Shown here piece by piece: positions 17,162-27,200 of a stretch of DNA of 31,438 nt; positions within the stretch are counted from its first letter, which is position 1; each line of letters starts with the position of its first letter. Where the stretch lies: the NCBI GenBank assembly GCA_023091735.1, contig JALKBU010000599.1:1-31438 (forward strand). Reading direction: 5' to 3'. The position numbers and the translations under genes are program-made. Source of the DNA: Trichomonas tenax. Taxonomy: Eukaryota > Parabasalia > Trichomonadida > Trichomonadidae. The notes below the pieces were generated by a model. The model worked only from the letters and a program-made list of their open reading frames with translations. It was not told where the DNA came from and did no database searches.

Positions 17162-17374
17162 ATGCAAACACTCAACAGTAGTCCAAAAGAAGACACCACC
17201 AAAGGCCAAATCGCCAATTACCGCAGAAAAATGATCAAATTTCTTATCCTGTTGGAAAGGTCCCGATTTATCTACCTTTGTCCACCCAAAGAGTGCGGCA
17301 ATGTAGTGATAGTTTGCCAGACTTTATCTCTTTTGTCAGTTTCCGCACTTTTTCATGCAAAAGTGAACTCATAA
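17162..17374 (+). CDS. Doubtful small ORF upstream of the coiled-coil gene
   Basis: ATG 17162 opens a 70-codon frame (MQTLNSSPKEDTTKGQIANY...) ending just before the next gene's Inr. The segment is clearly GC-richer than the spacer before it, which hints at coding or former coding sequence. A second frame is also open here (17182 onward) and runs in frame into the 17380 gene. I recognise no domain. It may be a short upstream gene, a lost 5' exon-like extension or chance. Confidence 0.2.
   Translation: MQTLNSSPKEDTTKGQIANYRRKMIKFLILLERSRFIYLCPPKECGNVVIVCQTLSLLSVSALFHAKVNS
17369..17373 (+). promoter_or_regulatory. Initiator (Inr) TCATA
   Basis: CTCATAAGATTTATG puts the predicted A+1 at 17371, nine bases before the ATG at 17380. 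This supports that start over any longer upstream frame. Confidence 0.65.
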
Positions 17375-17379
17375 GATTT

Positions 17380-18051
17380 ATGGATCCAATCATCAATGAT
17401 CTCGAGTCCAACATATCGAAATTGGAAGCTATAGAGATGGAAATTCGCACAAACCCTCTAAATCCGGTCAAACAGCAAGAGCTTCTTACTTCCGAAATGA
17501 ATAATTTGAAAGATAAAGTTCTCAACCTTTCCAAAAGATGCCTCGGCGAAATAAATTCCGCAATTGATGAATACGACGTCATGACAAAAGATATTACCGC
17601 TATGGAAGGCTCATTGAAATTTGTCAAAGAAAAATTCGGAACTGATGTCCTTCCTAAGGGATTTTTGCCCCCACCATGCGACGCTTCCCCAGATACGAGC
17701 AATGATTATATAATGCCAAAGATTTTGCTTCCAACCGGAGATTATGTTTTGAATTTCAGTGCATTAGATCAAATTGGACAGACAGTTGATTGTGTCGCTA
17801 ATAATATCGAAGGTATGCCTCTTATTAGAGAAATACAACCAAATCAGAAAGAATTATTACTCTGGTCACGAAACGAAGACTATTTCGTCGAATCTAAGAC
17901 TGGCCCGAATTACGATGCTTCTCAGTCAACCTTTGTACAAACATACAAGATCGAACCCGCTATTTATCCTTCTGACGAACAACCAGCAAAGCCTCCACAG
18001 GAAGATCCAGCAACAGCACCACCACCTCCACCAGAGGAGCTCATGAGCTAA
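17380..18051 (+). CDS. Coiled-coil protein with proline-rich tail, unrecognised
   Basis: Start at 17380 (MDPIINDLESNISKLE), set by the Inr just upstream. The product is 223 residues. Residues 1-95 form a heptad-like coiled coil (ISKLEAIEMEI, LTSEMNNLKDKVLNLSKR, EYDVMTKDITAMEGSLKFV). Then come FLPPP and a compact middle part (PTGDYVLNFSALDQIG...LLLWSRNEDYFV), and an acidic, Pro/Ala-rich tail with PPPPPEELMS. The layout (coiled coil, short globular module, PPP tail) suggests a subunit of a nuclear or cytoskeletal assembly. I considered a Mediator subunit 4-like protein but saw no convincing motif. The stop overlaps TAAA; only 118 bp separate it from the next gene. Confidence 0.75.
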   Translation: MDPIINDLESNISKLEAIEMEIRTNPLNPVKQQELLTSEMNNLKDKVLNLSKRCLGEINSAIDEYDVMTKDITAMEGSLKFVKEKFGTDVLPKGFLPPPCDASPDTSNDYIMPKILLPTGDYVLNFSALDQIGQTVDCVANNIEGMPLIREIQPNQKELLLWSRNEDYFVESKTGPNYDASQSTFVQTYKIEPAIYPSDEQPAKPPQEDPATAPPPPPEELMS

Positions 18052-18152
18052 AATATTCTGTATATTTGTCAAAAAAAAAATCAATGATAATGCGATTCTG
18101 TTTTTGCCCAATATTTATTTCATATTCTTAATAAAATTTTACCGAATGTAAC

Positions 18153-18157
18153 TCATA
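18153..18157 (+). promoter_or_regulatory. Initiator (Inr) TCATA
   Basis: ACTCATATTTTTTTATTACATG: the predicted A+1 at 18155 lies 15 bases before the ATG at 18170. It matches the trichomonad Inr. Confidence 0.6.
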
Positions 18158-18169
18158 TTTTTTTATTAC

Positions 18170-20050
18170 ATGAAAGCTTTAGGTTACATCATATTTTTTC
18201 TTCCTCTAATAACATGTTTCTTCGGTTTCGAATTGATAAAAACCCGTGCATGTAAGAAATTAAACATAATGGAAATGATTGCGGCCGCGTTTCCAATAGG
18301 AATGATGACTTCAGTTTTGATTTCGCTTATTTTGAACCAAATTTTGGGTCTCACTCTATTACATCTTATCGTTCATATTGTAGTAATTACATTATTAACA
18401 TTTAAATTACATTTATACAACAAGAATAACAAAATCAAAAAAAATCGTCCTCAGCCAATGCTTATATTGTCGATTTCGATCTTTGCAATACTTTCAATCG
18501 TTATAATACAGCAAATTTTCCCAGAGAGAGGCGATATTACCGTTGACGGAAACCATTTAATGCAATTAGAGTTTTCTCTTATTTCATCATTCGTTAAAGG
18601 AGTCAACAAGTGGCGAGGAATACTCACGCCATTCTACAATCCATTATATTATAACTTCAAGATATATTCAGACTATTTTCCTCCATTTTACTGCGCACTG
18701 CTTAAAATCGGCGGTGTCCCAATTACATTTTCGATAGAGATACAAACCTTTTACTTATTTATGTCTGCTTTCTTGTTGCAACTTTGTTTGACTTTTAGAT
18801 TAACGAAATCTGTGCCTGTTTCTATATTATCAGGTTTTGCTGTTTTTCTAACAGGAGGCTTCGGTTTTGCTGATTGGGATGACGAATTTAACAGAAAAAA
18901 TAACAATGTTGATTATGTTCATTATGTTTCACGTTCAAAGTCGATATTTTGGGGACATCCGATGAAAGAATGCTTCATCGTATCTCGTGTTGCTGCGAAT
19001 TCGCTATGCTTGTCAATATTCATGTACATCTTGATGGAAAATAATGATTATTTGTTTGCTGGATTGGTTTTGATCTTAAACTCACTAAATAGACCACAAA
19101 ATGGATTCATTGCAATGATAATATACATTTTCTATTGCAATAATTTCGAAAAAATCTTGAATGAGCTGAGAGGTGGTGCGTTCTTCATTTCTCGCCTGAA
19201 ATTGGCCTTTAGTAACATTTATATACGATTAGGAATGGCTGTAGTGAACTTTTTAACATATTTTATTACAAATGTTGATTTCGTTCGTGGATCTTTTCCA
19301 ATGTGGAGAGAAGGCATTTCGTCAGCTCTGCCTTTCATTTCTTTTTGGATTGCAACATATGGAGTCCACTTCTTTGGTTTCGTTTTGTCTTTTTCCATGA
19401 AATATTTAACCAACTTCTTCTTATTCACATATGTTTTCTATTTCATTTGTGTATACACATTGCAGCCTTATCATCGTCAAAACTGCGCGTTAGCGTTTTG
19501 TGTACTCTCCCCAATCATTGTTTCTTACTCATTTAAAGGATTTTCAAGATTCATGAATCGCGTGAAGAGTGAAGAAGCAAAAGGAGCTTACATCGCTGGA
19601 ATATTCTTCATATTCTTCTTCGGTATATTGTCTGCATCACTGGGATTAATACAGTGCGCAAACAATTCGATAACGCGTTACACAGACAATGAAACAGAAG
19701 TCGTAAAATGGGTTGAAGCAAACACTCCTCTTTATTCTGTATTTCATGGAAAATTGGAGATAAATTGGAACCCTGTTCTCACCAAAGCAGGAAGGCAGTT
19801 TGTTTATGTTAACACCACAATGGCACAGTTCTTGATTGATAATTTCGATAATAATTTCCAGATGATCAAAAGAATTGATTTTTCAAACGGAACTTATGAA
19901 TTTATGGATTACATTATGTTCTATACTTATCATATCAACTTAGAGCAATATAGAAACGCGCCGAAAAATTCCCTGAAAGAAGTTTTTTGCAATGATCATT
20001 ATGTTATCTTTCAAAACATTGCAAAGCTGAACAACACAAAGAAAAAATGA
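18170..20050 (+). CDS. Polytopic membrane protein, GT-C glycosyltransferase-like
   Basis: The product is 626 residues with about ten to twelve hydrophobic helices. The first is a possible signal-anchor (residues 3-20), then 40-60, 61-80, 97-116, and several more between 190 and 490. Between the early helices is a loop, PERGDITVDGNHLMQLEF (118-135), with acidic residues placed as in the first luminal loop of GT-C enzymes. It is followed by YNPLYYNFKIYSDYFPPFYCALL (156-178), an aromatic pattern also common in that fold. The C-terminal ~120 residues (DNETEVVKWVEANTPLYSVFHG...) form a soluble, presumably luminal domain with NxT/S sites. A GT-C enzyme would use lipid-linked sugars in the ER. This is a fold-level guess, and a transporter or unknown membrane protein is possible. 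Confidence 0.5.
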   Translation: MKALGYIIFFLPLITCFFGFELIKTRACKKLNIMEMIAAAFPIGMMTSVLISLILNQILGLTLLHLIVHIVVITLLTFKLHLYNKNNKIKKNRPQPMLILSISIFAILSIVIIQQIFPERGDITVDGNHLMQLEFSLISSFVKGVNKWRGILTPFYNPLYYNFKIYSDYFPPFYCALLKIGGVPITFSIEIQTFYLFMSAFLLQLCLTFRLTKSVPVSILSGFAVFLTGGFGFADWDDEFNRKNNNVDYVHYVSRSKSIFWGHPMKECFIVSRVAANSLCLSIFMYILMENNDYLFAGLVLILNSLNRPQNGFIAMIIYIFYCNNFEKILNELRGGAFFISRLKLAFSNIYIRLGMAVVNFLTYFITNVDFVRGSFPMWREGISSALPFISFWIATYGVHFFGFVLSFSMKYLTNFFLFTYVFYFICVYTLQPYHRQNCALAFCVLSPIIVSYSFKGFSRFMNRVKSEEAKGAYIAGIFFIFFFGILSASLGLIQCANNSITRYTDNETEVVKWVEANTPLYSVFHGKLEINWNPVLTKAGRQFVYVNTTMAQFLIDNFDNNFQMIKRIDFSNGTYEFMDYIMFYTYHINLEQYRNAPKNSLKEVFCNDHYVIFQNIAKLNNTKKK

Positions 20051-20280
20051 GTTTTCATAATGAATCGAATGTTGAGTGCAGATATATTTATTTCAAAAAA
20101 CTATTTTAACAGCAAAATGTTTTTGTTTATACTATTGTTTATAATAGGAGTAAAATCCTTTATCTTTACTATATATAGGTAATATTTAAAGAATATTATT
20201 GATTTTGAATAATCTATGCTTTAAATTTCGAAATCTATCATGGTGTTAAAGTTTGGACAGTGGAGGATTATGTTTAAAAG

Positions 20281-20285
20281 TCATA
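20281..20285 (+). promoter_or_regulatory. Initiator (Inr) TCATA
   Basis: TCATAATTATGAATG gives A+1 at 20283 and a six-base leader to the ATG at 20289. It decides the start against the upstream TTG-initiated frame. Confidence 0.65.
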
Positions 20286-20288
20286 ATT

Positions 20289-21080
20289 ATGAATGTCGTT
20301 CGAAGTTTGTTTTCCCGCAAAGAAGTGAAGAAGAAAGCAAACGAAAAACAATCATTCAGCCAAGCAAAACCGGTCATTATCGATGATATGAAATCGCAAT
20401 TACACCACTATATCGAAGAAATTGAAAAATATGAAAATTTAAAACGTGCTCAAGAAGCAAATATCAATGAGTATTCAAAGCGAATTGCTAAAATGCAAGC
20501 AGAAATACCAGAAAATGCAGCTGCTCTCATTGAAGAAAAGGAAATAGAACTTCAAAATCTTGTTCAAGAGCTCGAACAGCTTAACAATACTTATAAAGCC
20601 ATTCAAAAAGAGAATGCAGAGAATTCGAAATATGTTTCAATGATGAATGGCGGTGATTTAACAGAAATTCAAAAACTTCGTTATCAAAAATACAGAATTG
20701 CGCTAAATCCCGAATCGGTAATACAAGAATATTCGATAAAACTCAAAATTAAGAAAGATAAACTTAATTTAATCTATAAAAAATTAGAATTATTAACTCA
20801 GAAAGAATTAGACTTAATTAACGTTGAAAAAGAGTATAAACAGCTACAAGAGAAGCTAAATTTAGTCAACAAAAATGTTGAAAATGCAAAAAAATTGGAA
20901 GATGAAGAAAATAAATTGACAAAAACACTCGAAGAGATTAAGAACACGGCAGGAAAATCAAAGATTATAGATTGTTATCGTAATTCTTATGAATTCGAGC
21001 TCAAAACTAAGAATATGCATATGATAATCAATCAAATGCTCAAAGATTCATATACCAATATCAAAGAGTCTTCCAAATGA
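20289..21080 (+). CDS. Coiled-coil protein, unrecognised
   Basis: The product is 263 residues starting MNVVRSLFSRKEVKKK, a basic, weakly amphipathic N-terminus that could bind membrane. Residues ~35-235 are nearly continuous coiled coil rich in Lys, Glu, Gln and Asn (LIEEKEIELQNLVQELEQLN, INVEKEYKQLQEKLNLVN), broken by a short non-helical patch (MMNGGDLTEIQKLRYQKYR). The end (NMHMIINQMLKDSYTNI) may be a capping helix. No globular domain is visible. It is probably a structural or tether protein, with similarity to other coiled coils uninformative. It lies 158 bp upstream of the BEACH gene on the same strand. Confidence 0.75.
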   Translation: MNVVRSLFSRKEVKKKANEKQSFSQAKPVIIDDMKSQLHHYIEEIEKYENLKRAQEANINEYSKRIAKMQAEIPENAAALIEEKEIELQNLVQELEQLNNTYKAIQKENAENSKYVSMMNGGDLTEIQKLRYQKYRIALNPESVIQEYSIKLKIKKDKLNLIYKKLELLTQKELDLINVEKEYKQLQEKLNLVNKNVENAKKLEDEENKLTKTLEEIKNTAGKSKIIDCYRNSYEFELKTKNMHMIINQMLKDSYTNIKESSK

Positions 21081-21238
21081 AATTTTAAACGGTAAGATGA
21101 TATGTGTTTATGCTTTAATAAGCAAAAATCAAAATACCCCTTTTATGTTTTTATTACCCCTGTTTTGTATAATAAACTTTATTTTGCAAATCTTAAAAAT
21201 GTAAAGTCAATGTGTCAAAATATTATAAAAGATTTTTG

Positions 21239-24200
21239 ATGAATTCGCCTGAATCAGAGGCATTAAAAGCCTTTGAGAAGAAATTTGATGAATTTTGTGA
21301 AGAGCAAAACACAATTAGGCGTTTTCAGGCATTTAATCACATTTGTAATTACTTAAAATCAATTACCGATTATAACACTGTTCATGGCAAAGTTTGGCCA
21401 AGATGCACCGAATACGCTGTCCATTACATAACGTCTGATAAACACTTTTTGGCGTTTATCGAGATATTAAATAAAGCTTCAGATGTCGTTATCGTGGAGA
21501 AGCTAAATGATAACATTCTTCGACTTATGGAGAACGCATTTTACATGTCCGAAAGTGATTCTACGGTAATTTCAAAGTCAATTTCATACTTCAAAATTGC
21601 CATTCAAAATAAAAAGCTTTCGAGTGATTTCTGCACCAATGGAATATTCGAATCCTTGTTTTCATCCGTTTTTACATTGTGCAAAGATCCAATTGTTTCA
21701 AAATATCTGAAAGAATTAGTTTTTGAGTGTTGTAATCAATCTTTCTTCCAATCTGTAACAATAAAGCAACTAAATCGCGTTTTTGATATCATCAATAATA
21801 CAAATATCGAAGCAAATCTTAAAACAGATTTGATTAACTTCGTTCTTGATTTATACTTTAAATCTGTTGCTGAAAACTCTAAAAACAGCGAAGTTCTAAA
21901 GAAGGAAGGAACGATAGCTTCGATTTTGAAGTTTATTGACAGTTTTACAGATGCAGAAAAGCAAAATACTCTCGAAAAATTGATTTGTTCAGGCGGAAGT
22001 ATATCGGCTGATGTTATCGCACAATTGTTGCCAAAGGACACTAAGTCGCCAGCATTCATCACACGCTCAATCATAAATGCAGTTGAAAAATTCCCATCTG
22101 AGGCACCAAAGCTTCAAAGTATTGTTCCATTCTTTCGTTTGTGTGATTCTGAGATCGATACCGATGAGATTTTAAGTTTAATCACAATATTACAACAAAT
22201 TGATCCATCATTAATTTCTCAATGCATTAGTCCATTAATTAATCACTTAAAGCCAACAAATCAAGTCAAATCATACATCCAGGCATTCATGTTGATCGAT
22301 AATCAGCTTCTTCGCAGAATGATTAAATTATCAGATTTGTTACATGCAAATTTCCTGAAAGTATTCGTAATTGATGCTCCAGAAGAATACATTATCGATT
22401 TCTTCAAGAAATCCGCAACTTTCGTTCAACTTATTCTTGATGTGTTTTCTTTGTGCCAAGATGATGACATTCACAAGAAAGTCATCGACAAAGTTTTCGG
22501 CCTTGAGAAGTACAAAGACATTCTCGCAATGTTATCCACGGCAATCAGCGGCTTCATCTGCGTTTGGCCAACAAGTGATGCAGTAAATCGCGTTTTGAAT
22601 AGCATCGACAAGAACAGATCAGGCGAACTTGCTGAAGGTTTAATCTCTGCATGCACGAAGTCCGCCACTGTTGCAGATTTATTCGTTGAAAGCGGAGGCA
22701 TTCATTGGGCTTTGGAAAACTTTTATGAATTATCAATGTCTATCAAGCAATTGACTCTTATTTTGGCTTCGATTTCAAGTCATTCACGTTATGATCTTCT
22801 TGATGAAGCGATATATGAACTCCCGCAGGATCATCCTTTGTTCCACATTACACCAGAATACGTAGAACCAATTGTATTCGGTATGAAGAATCTTACATTC
22901 TACCGTGAAATTAGAGTTACTTCGATGTTCCATTTGCTTCCAGACAAGAATATCATTGATCCATACAACTTGTGGAAGATCGGCAAGAAGTGCTTCGACA
23001 AATTGAGCGATGAAGATAAACATAAATTACTACCATTGGTTGCGAACAGATACATTTTGCCATCGCAAGTTGAGCAGATCATCAAAACTGCTCCAAGCAT
23101 TTCTTCATGCTGCAATCCAGAATTCGATCATTTCCCACTGTTCCAGTTCTATCCTGGACAAGGCGAAATGTCCATCGAAGCTGATTATATACTGCTTTCA
23201 TTCTGGTTCAAACTTGGCGACTTCGTTTCATTCGAAATGACAATCTTTAGGAACGAACTTTTGACAATAACAATTAGAGATTCAACACTCACTGCTGAAG
23301 TGGAAAAGCAGAAATATCATGCGGAAATCACTCCTGTTGAGTGGAACTTGATTGTTATCAGACTTGAAGTAGGAATGATGACAAGCAGTCTTCATGTCAA
23401 CACTAAAACAGATGAATTGATTTTCCAACCAAAGAAGAAGATAACAATGCTCAAGAAAGCAACATTTGGCTGCACAAACCAGACAATTGTTTTGCTTGGC
23501 TCTTCTATCAGATTCTCAAAGACATGGGTCTCCGATTGGAGCGTTTTAGAGAGCAGAGGACCAGGATCAATGAAACCAATTGAATACATCAAAGAAACAC
23601 TCCAAATCACAGCATTGAATGTTGATACATCATTATTGCCAAAGAACTGTTATAATGTCCATTACTTCGGTCTTCCACGTCATCTCCACAATGCTTTGCA
23701 TCAGCAGTCTTTGTTTAAGCTTCTCGGTGATCCAGAGAAGGCGGAAAGTGCTTTGATTGCTATCGCAAACACACACACAATCACTCAAGGACAGTTAAAG
23801 CATTTCATTGATCGCGCGCTTCTCGCAATCAAAGAGTATCAACCAAAGATTTCACACGAGATCATGAAGAAGGAACTTATGGTTCTTCTTTCAGCATATG
23901 ACAATCCTAAGGAAGAAGTCTTCATGATGATTTTCACAGATGTCGAATTATGGGAGAAAGTTGATAACTTCACATTATTATCAACGCTTTTAGACCTATT
24001 TCCCAATGTTATCATCAAAAACATTGATTCTGCTGAGTTATTCCTTGCTGAAAGAGTTCTCAAAAATCCAACTGATCACAGACTTATTCTTTTAATTCTT
24101 AATAACTTCAGGAAGTTAACAAAGACATTTAAGTATATTTACAATATGCTTAAGTCCGCATCGATCATTGAGAAAGTCGATTGGGGCATTTTAAGATCTC

Positions 24201-27200
24201 GCAGGCCACATGAACTTCAAATCTCAATTGCTCAATGCATGGCTGAATTTATTTCACGCGAGAATGTCGACAACATCGTCAGCTATGTTTTGTTCGATGA
24301 ATTGAAGTATTTGATGATGTCTACACGCGAAAGACTTGCAGCAAGTATTTACCATCTCATAGCAACAATATCATTCTACATTCCAAGCTATATGATCATC
24401 GATCTTGCGTTCTTATCGAGCGTTTGCAAACTCGCTGGTTTTCCAATTGTTTGGGAAGATACAATTAAACTTGCTCAAAGAGATCAACAGAGAACTGTTA
24501 AGAATATCAGCGTTGTTCCAATTCTTTTACAGTTGATTTGGAGTTGCGCTGTTTCAATATTCCATTCCAAAGGATATAAGATGGACAAAGAAAACGCAAA
24601 ACTTCTTGAAATCGAAGCACACATGAATAACGCTTTAGTGCTATTGATGGACATTGTTCCAAAGATCGTAGAGACACCAATTTGCATGTCCATTTTGCTC
24701 TATTATTATCCATTGATAATGAACTTCCCATACGTATTCATCAATGACAGCGACGAAAGTGAACGACCAGCGCCGATTAATTTCGAGTCAATGAATTTAC
24801 AGACAATGTCTGAATACAATGACACGATATGGAGCACACTTGAAATTCCGAAAGAAGTGGCTTTCCAGCCTCCACAAGTTCCATGGACACCATTGGAATA
24901 TCTTAGAGAACTCGTTAAAGAGATATTCTTGTCATTCGATCTTCCGCAAGCAATAATTGAAGATCAAGTCTATGAAATACCAGAAACAATCAATTGGATG
25001 AAGACGAATCCATTGTTTATCTTCTTATCAGATCTTCTTCTAAAATGTTCTCACAACAATTTCTTCCTTCTCGCAAGAGCTTTCTTCATTGGAACTCCAT
25101 TTAGATACGCTCAAAAACCACGACAATATGCGCAGAATCTTCTTCATATTTTGATGTCATGCATGACTGTTCCTCTTTCTCCATCGATTCCTTTCAACAA
25201 ATTATTCTCTTTCATTCACTTCTTATGCGGTTTGAACCTTCTCAGCGATAATGCACAACAATTCATTTCAGATATTCTCCTTCTTTGTTCTTCAATCGTT
25301 TGGTCATTCGGAGAACGGGAAATTCTTAAATACGCTGATCAAGTTTATCCAATTTTGCTCCAATTGATGGCAACAGCTCCTGATACACAGTATGAGAAGA
25401 TCTTCGGCCTTCTTAAAAAGAATTCCAACATTTTAGTTTCGATTGTCAACCAAACGAAAAGTTATCTTCAGTGGATTTTCTTCTTATCTAACTTCATGAA
25501 TATGCACGACAACGCTCTTCATTTGCTATCATATACAGAACCATATGATCCAGACAAAACTAAAGAAGCTTGGGGATGGTTTACTTCGAGTTTCCAGAAG
25601 ATATTTGAAGATATTTCGAAAGAAATCAAATCGTACAAACAAGCTCATTTCATTGACTTCGCTTTCATCTCTCGTGAAACGATTAAGTTCATGTTTATAT
25701 CAGACTGCAAGTCGTACTTTGTTGGAACGATGATGAATCAAGCATTGAAGTATTCTAATTGCGTTTTCACAATGCTCTGTGATTTAAGGAAATGGGAAGT
25801 TTTCAGGTTCAGACTTATGGAGAAAATGAGATCGTCATCAAACGAGAATCCACAAAATCTCTTCATGTCTCTGAAGTGTTTGCCTTATTTCCCACCGAAA
25901 TTGCTTCCTCCTGTTGCTCCTAATCCAGGATTTGATCCTTTCCACAAGAAACACTTCATTCACAGAAACGCGTGTTTACCAGTTTTCTTGAGAACATTCG
26001 AAAAGTTCGGAAATCCAATTGCTATGACTTCATGCGTTTTCATCAGATATGGCGATGCAATTCCTTCGATTTTCTTCGCATACCAGAAATCCATTGTTAT
26101 TGTTTTGTTCTCGACACTTAAAGGGGATCAAATGATTATGTACGATGAATATTCGAGCATTTTCGAGGAATCTCTTCTCGCTGGACAAATCGGTAAACTT
26201 TATCTCTTTGATAATCACTTTGTCATCGAAGTTAAGCAGAATGACCTTCTCGCGATGCACTGTATGAAAGAGAGAATGAACATTTGGTCTTTCTCTTATG
26301 GAAACTTTTTGCTTGTGTTCGAGAATGAAATTTCTGGCCATTTGCTGAATTTCGTTACAAAACTTGATGATGAAATAACAAATACATTCTTATTCGATCA
26401 TTTGCTTGATCAGATAAAGACCAAAGAAGAGGCAACAAAGAGATGGCAGCAAAAGTCAATTTCATCGTTCCAATATGTTTGCGTTTTGAACGCTTTGTGT
26501 GGATATTCATTCTCTGACATTGATATGTTCCCGTGCTTCCCGCCATTCTTAGATTCGCCAGAGGAAGATCCAGGACAGCCAACACCATTTCCATCAGGAT
26601 GCATGGTATCAATGAGTTTATCAAGAATTATGCCTTTCAACAAACTTCCAAAAACGGAGATTCAATCGAATTCCGTCATTGCTCCTGTTTATTCACTCGC
26701 TGAGCAAACGATGGATGAAGACACCAGTCACGATATATTCAAGTCCATGCTCCTCAGAGATGCTCTTGAAAGTGAGACAGCAAGAGTCGAATTACAGCAG
26801 TGGACAAGAGTTCATTTCACAACTAAACCAATTAGAACTAATTCACACGAATATCCATCACGCATTAAACTCCAGGACTCCGCAAAGACTCCATCGCAGT
26901 CCCAGTTGCCACCACTCAGTGGACGCACATCAGTTCTCAAGTCAGCGATGGTTGAAATAGTTCCGAATGAGATCAAACTTGAAATCGTTGACACAAACAC
27001 AGGAAAGTGCTATGTCAGGTTCATCGATCATGCATTCGATCAAGCTCTATCTGTTGCAACAAGCCAGAACGGTCTCTTCCTCGTTGTCGACTTCTCGTTC
27101 GGTGAAACAAGAGCATACAGAGTTAACTATGATAATGATCTTCCAAGCGGATTACTCGTTTTGAACACTTTCGCAACGCCCTCGATTCCTCGCAGTGCTG

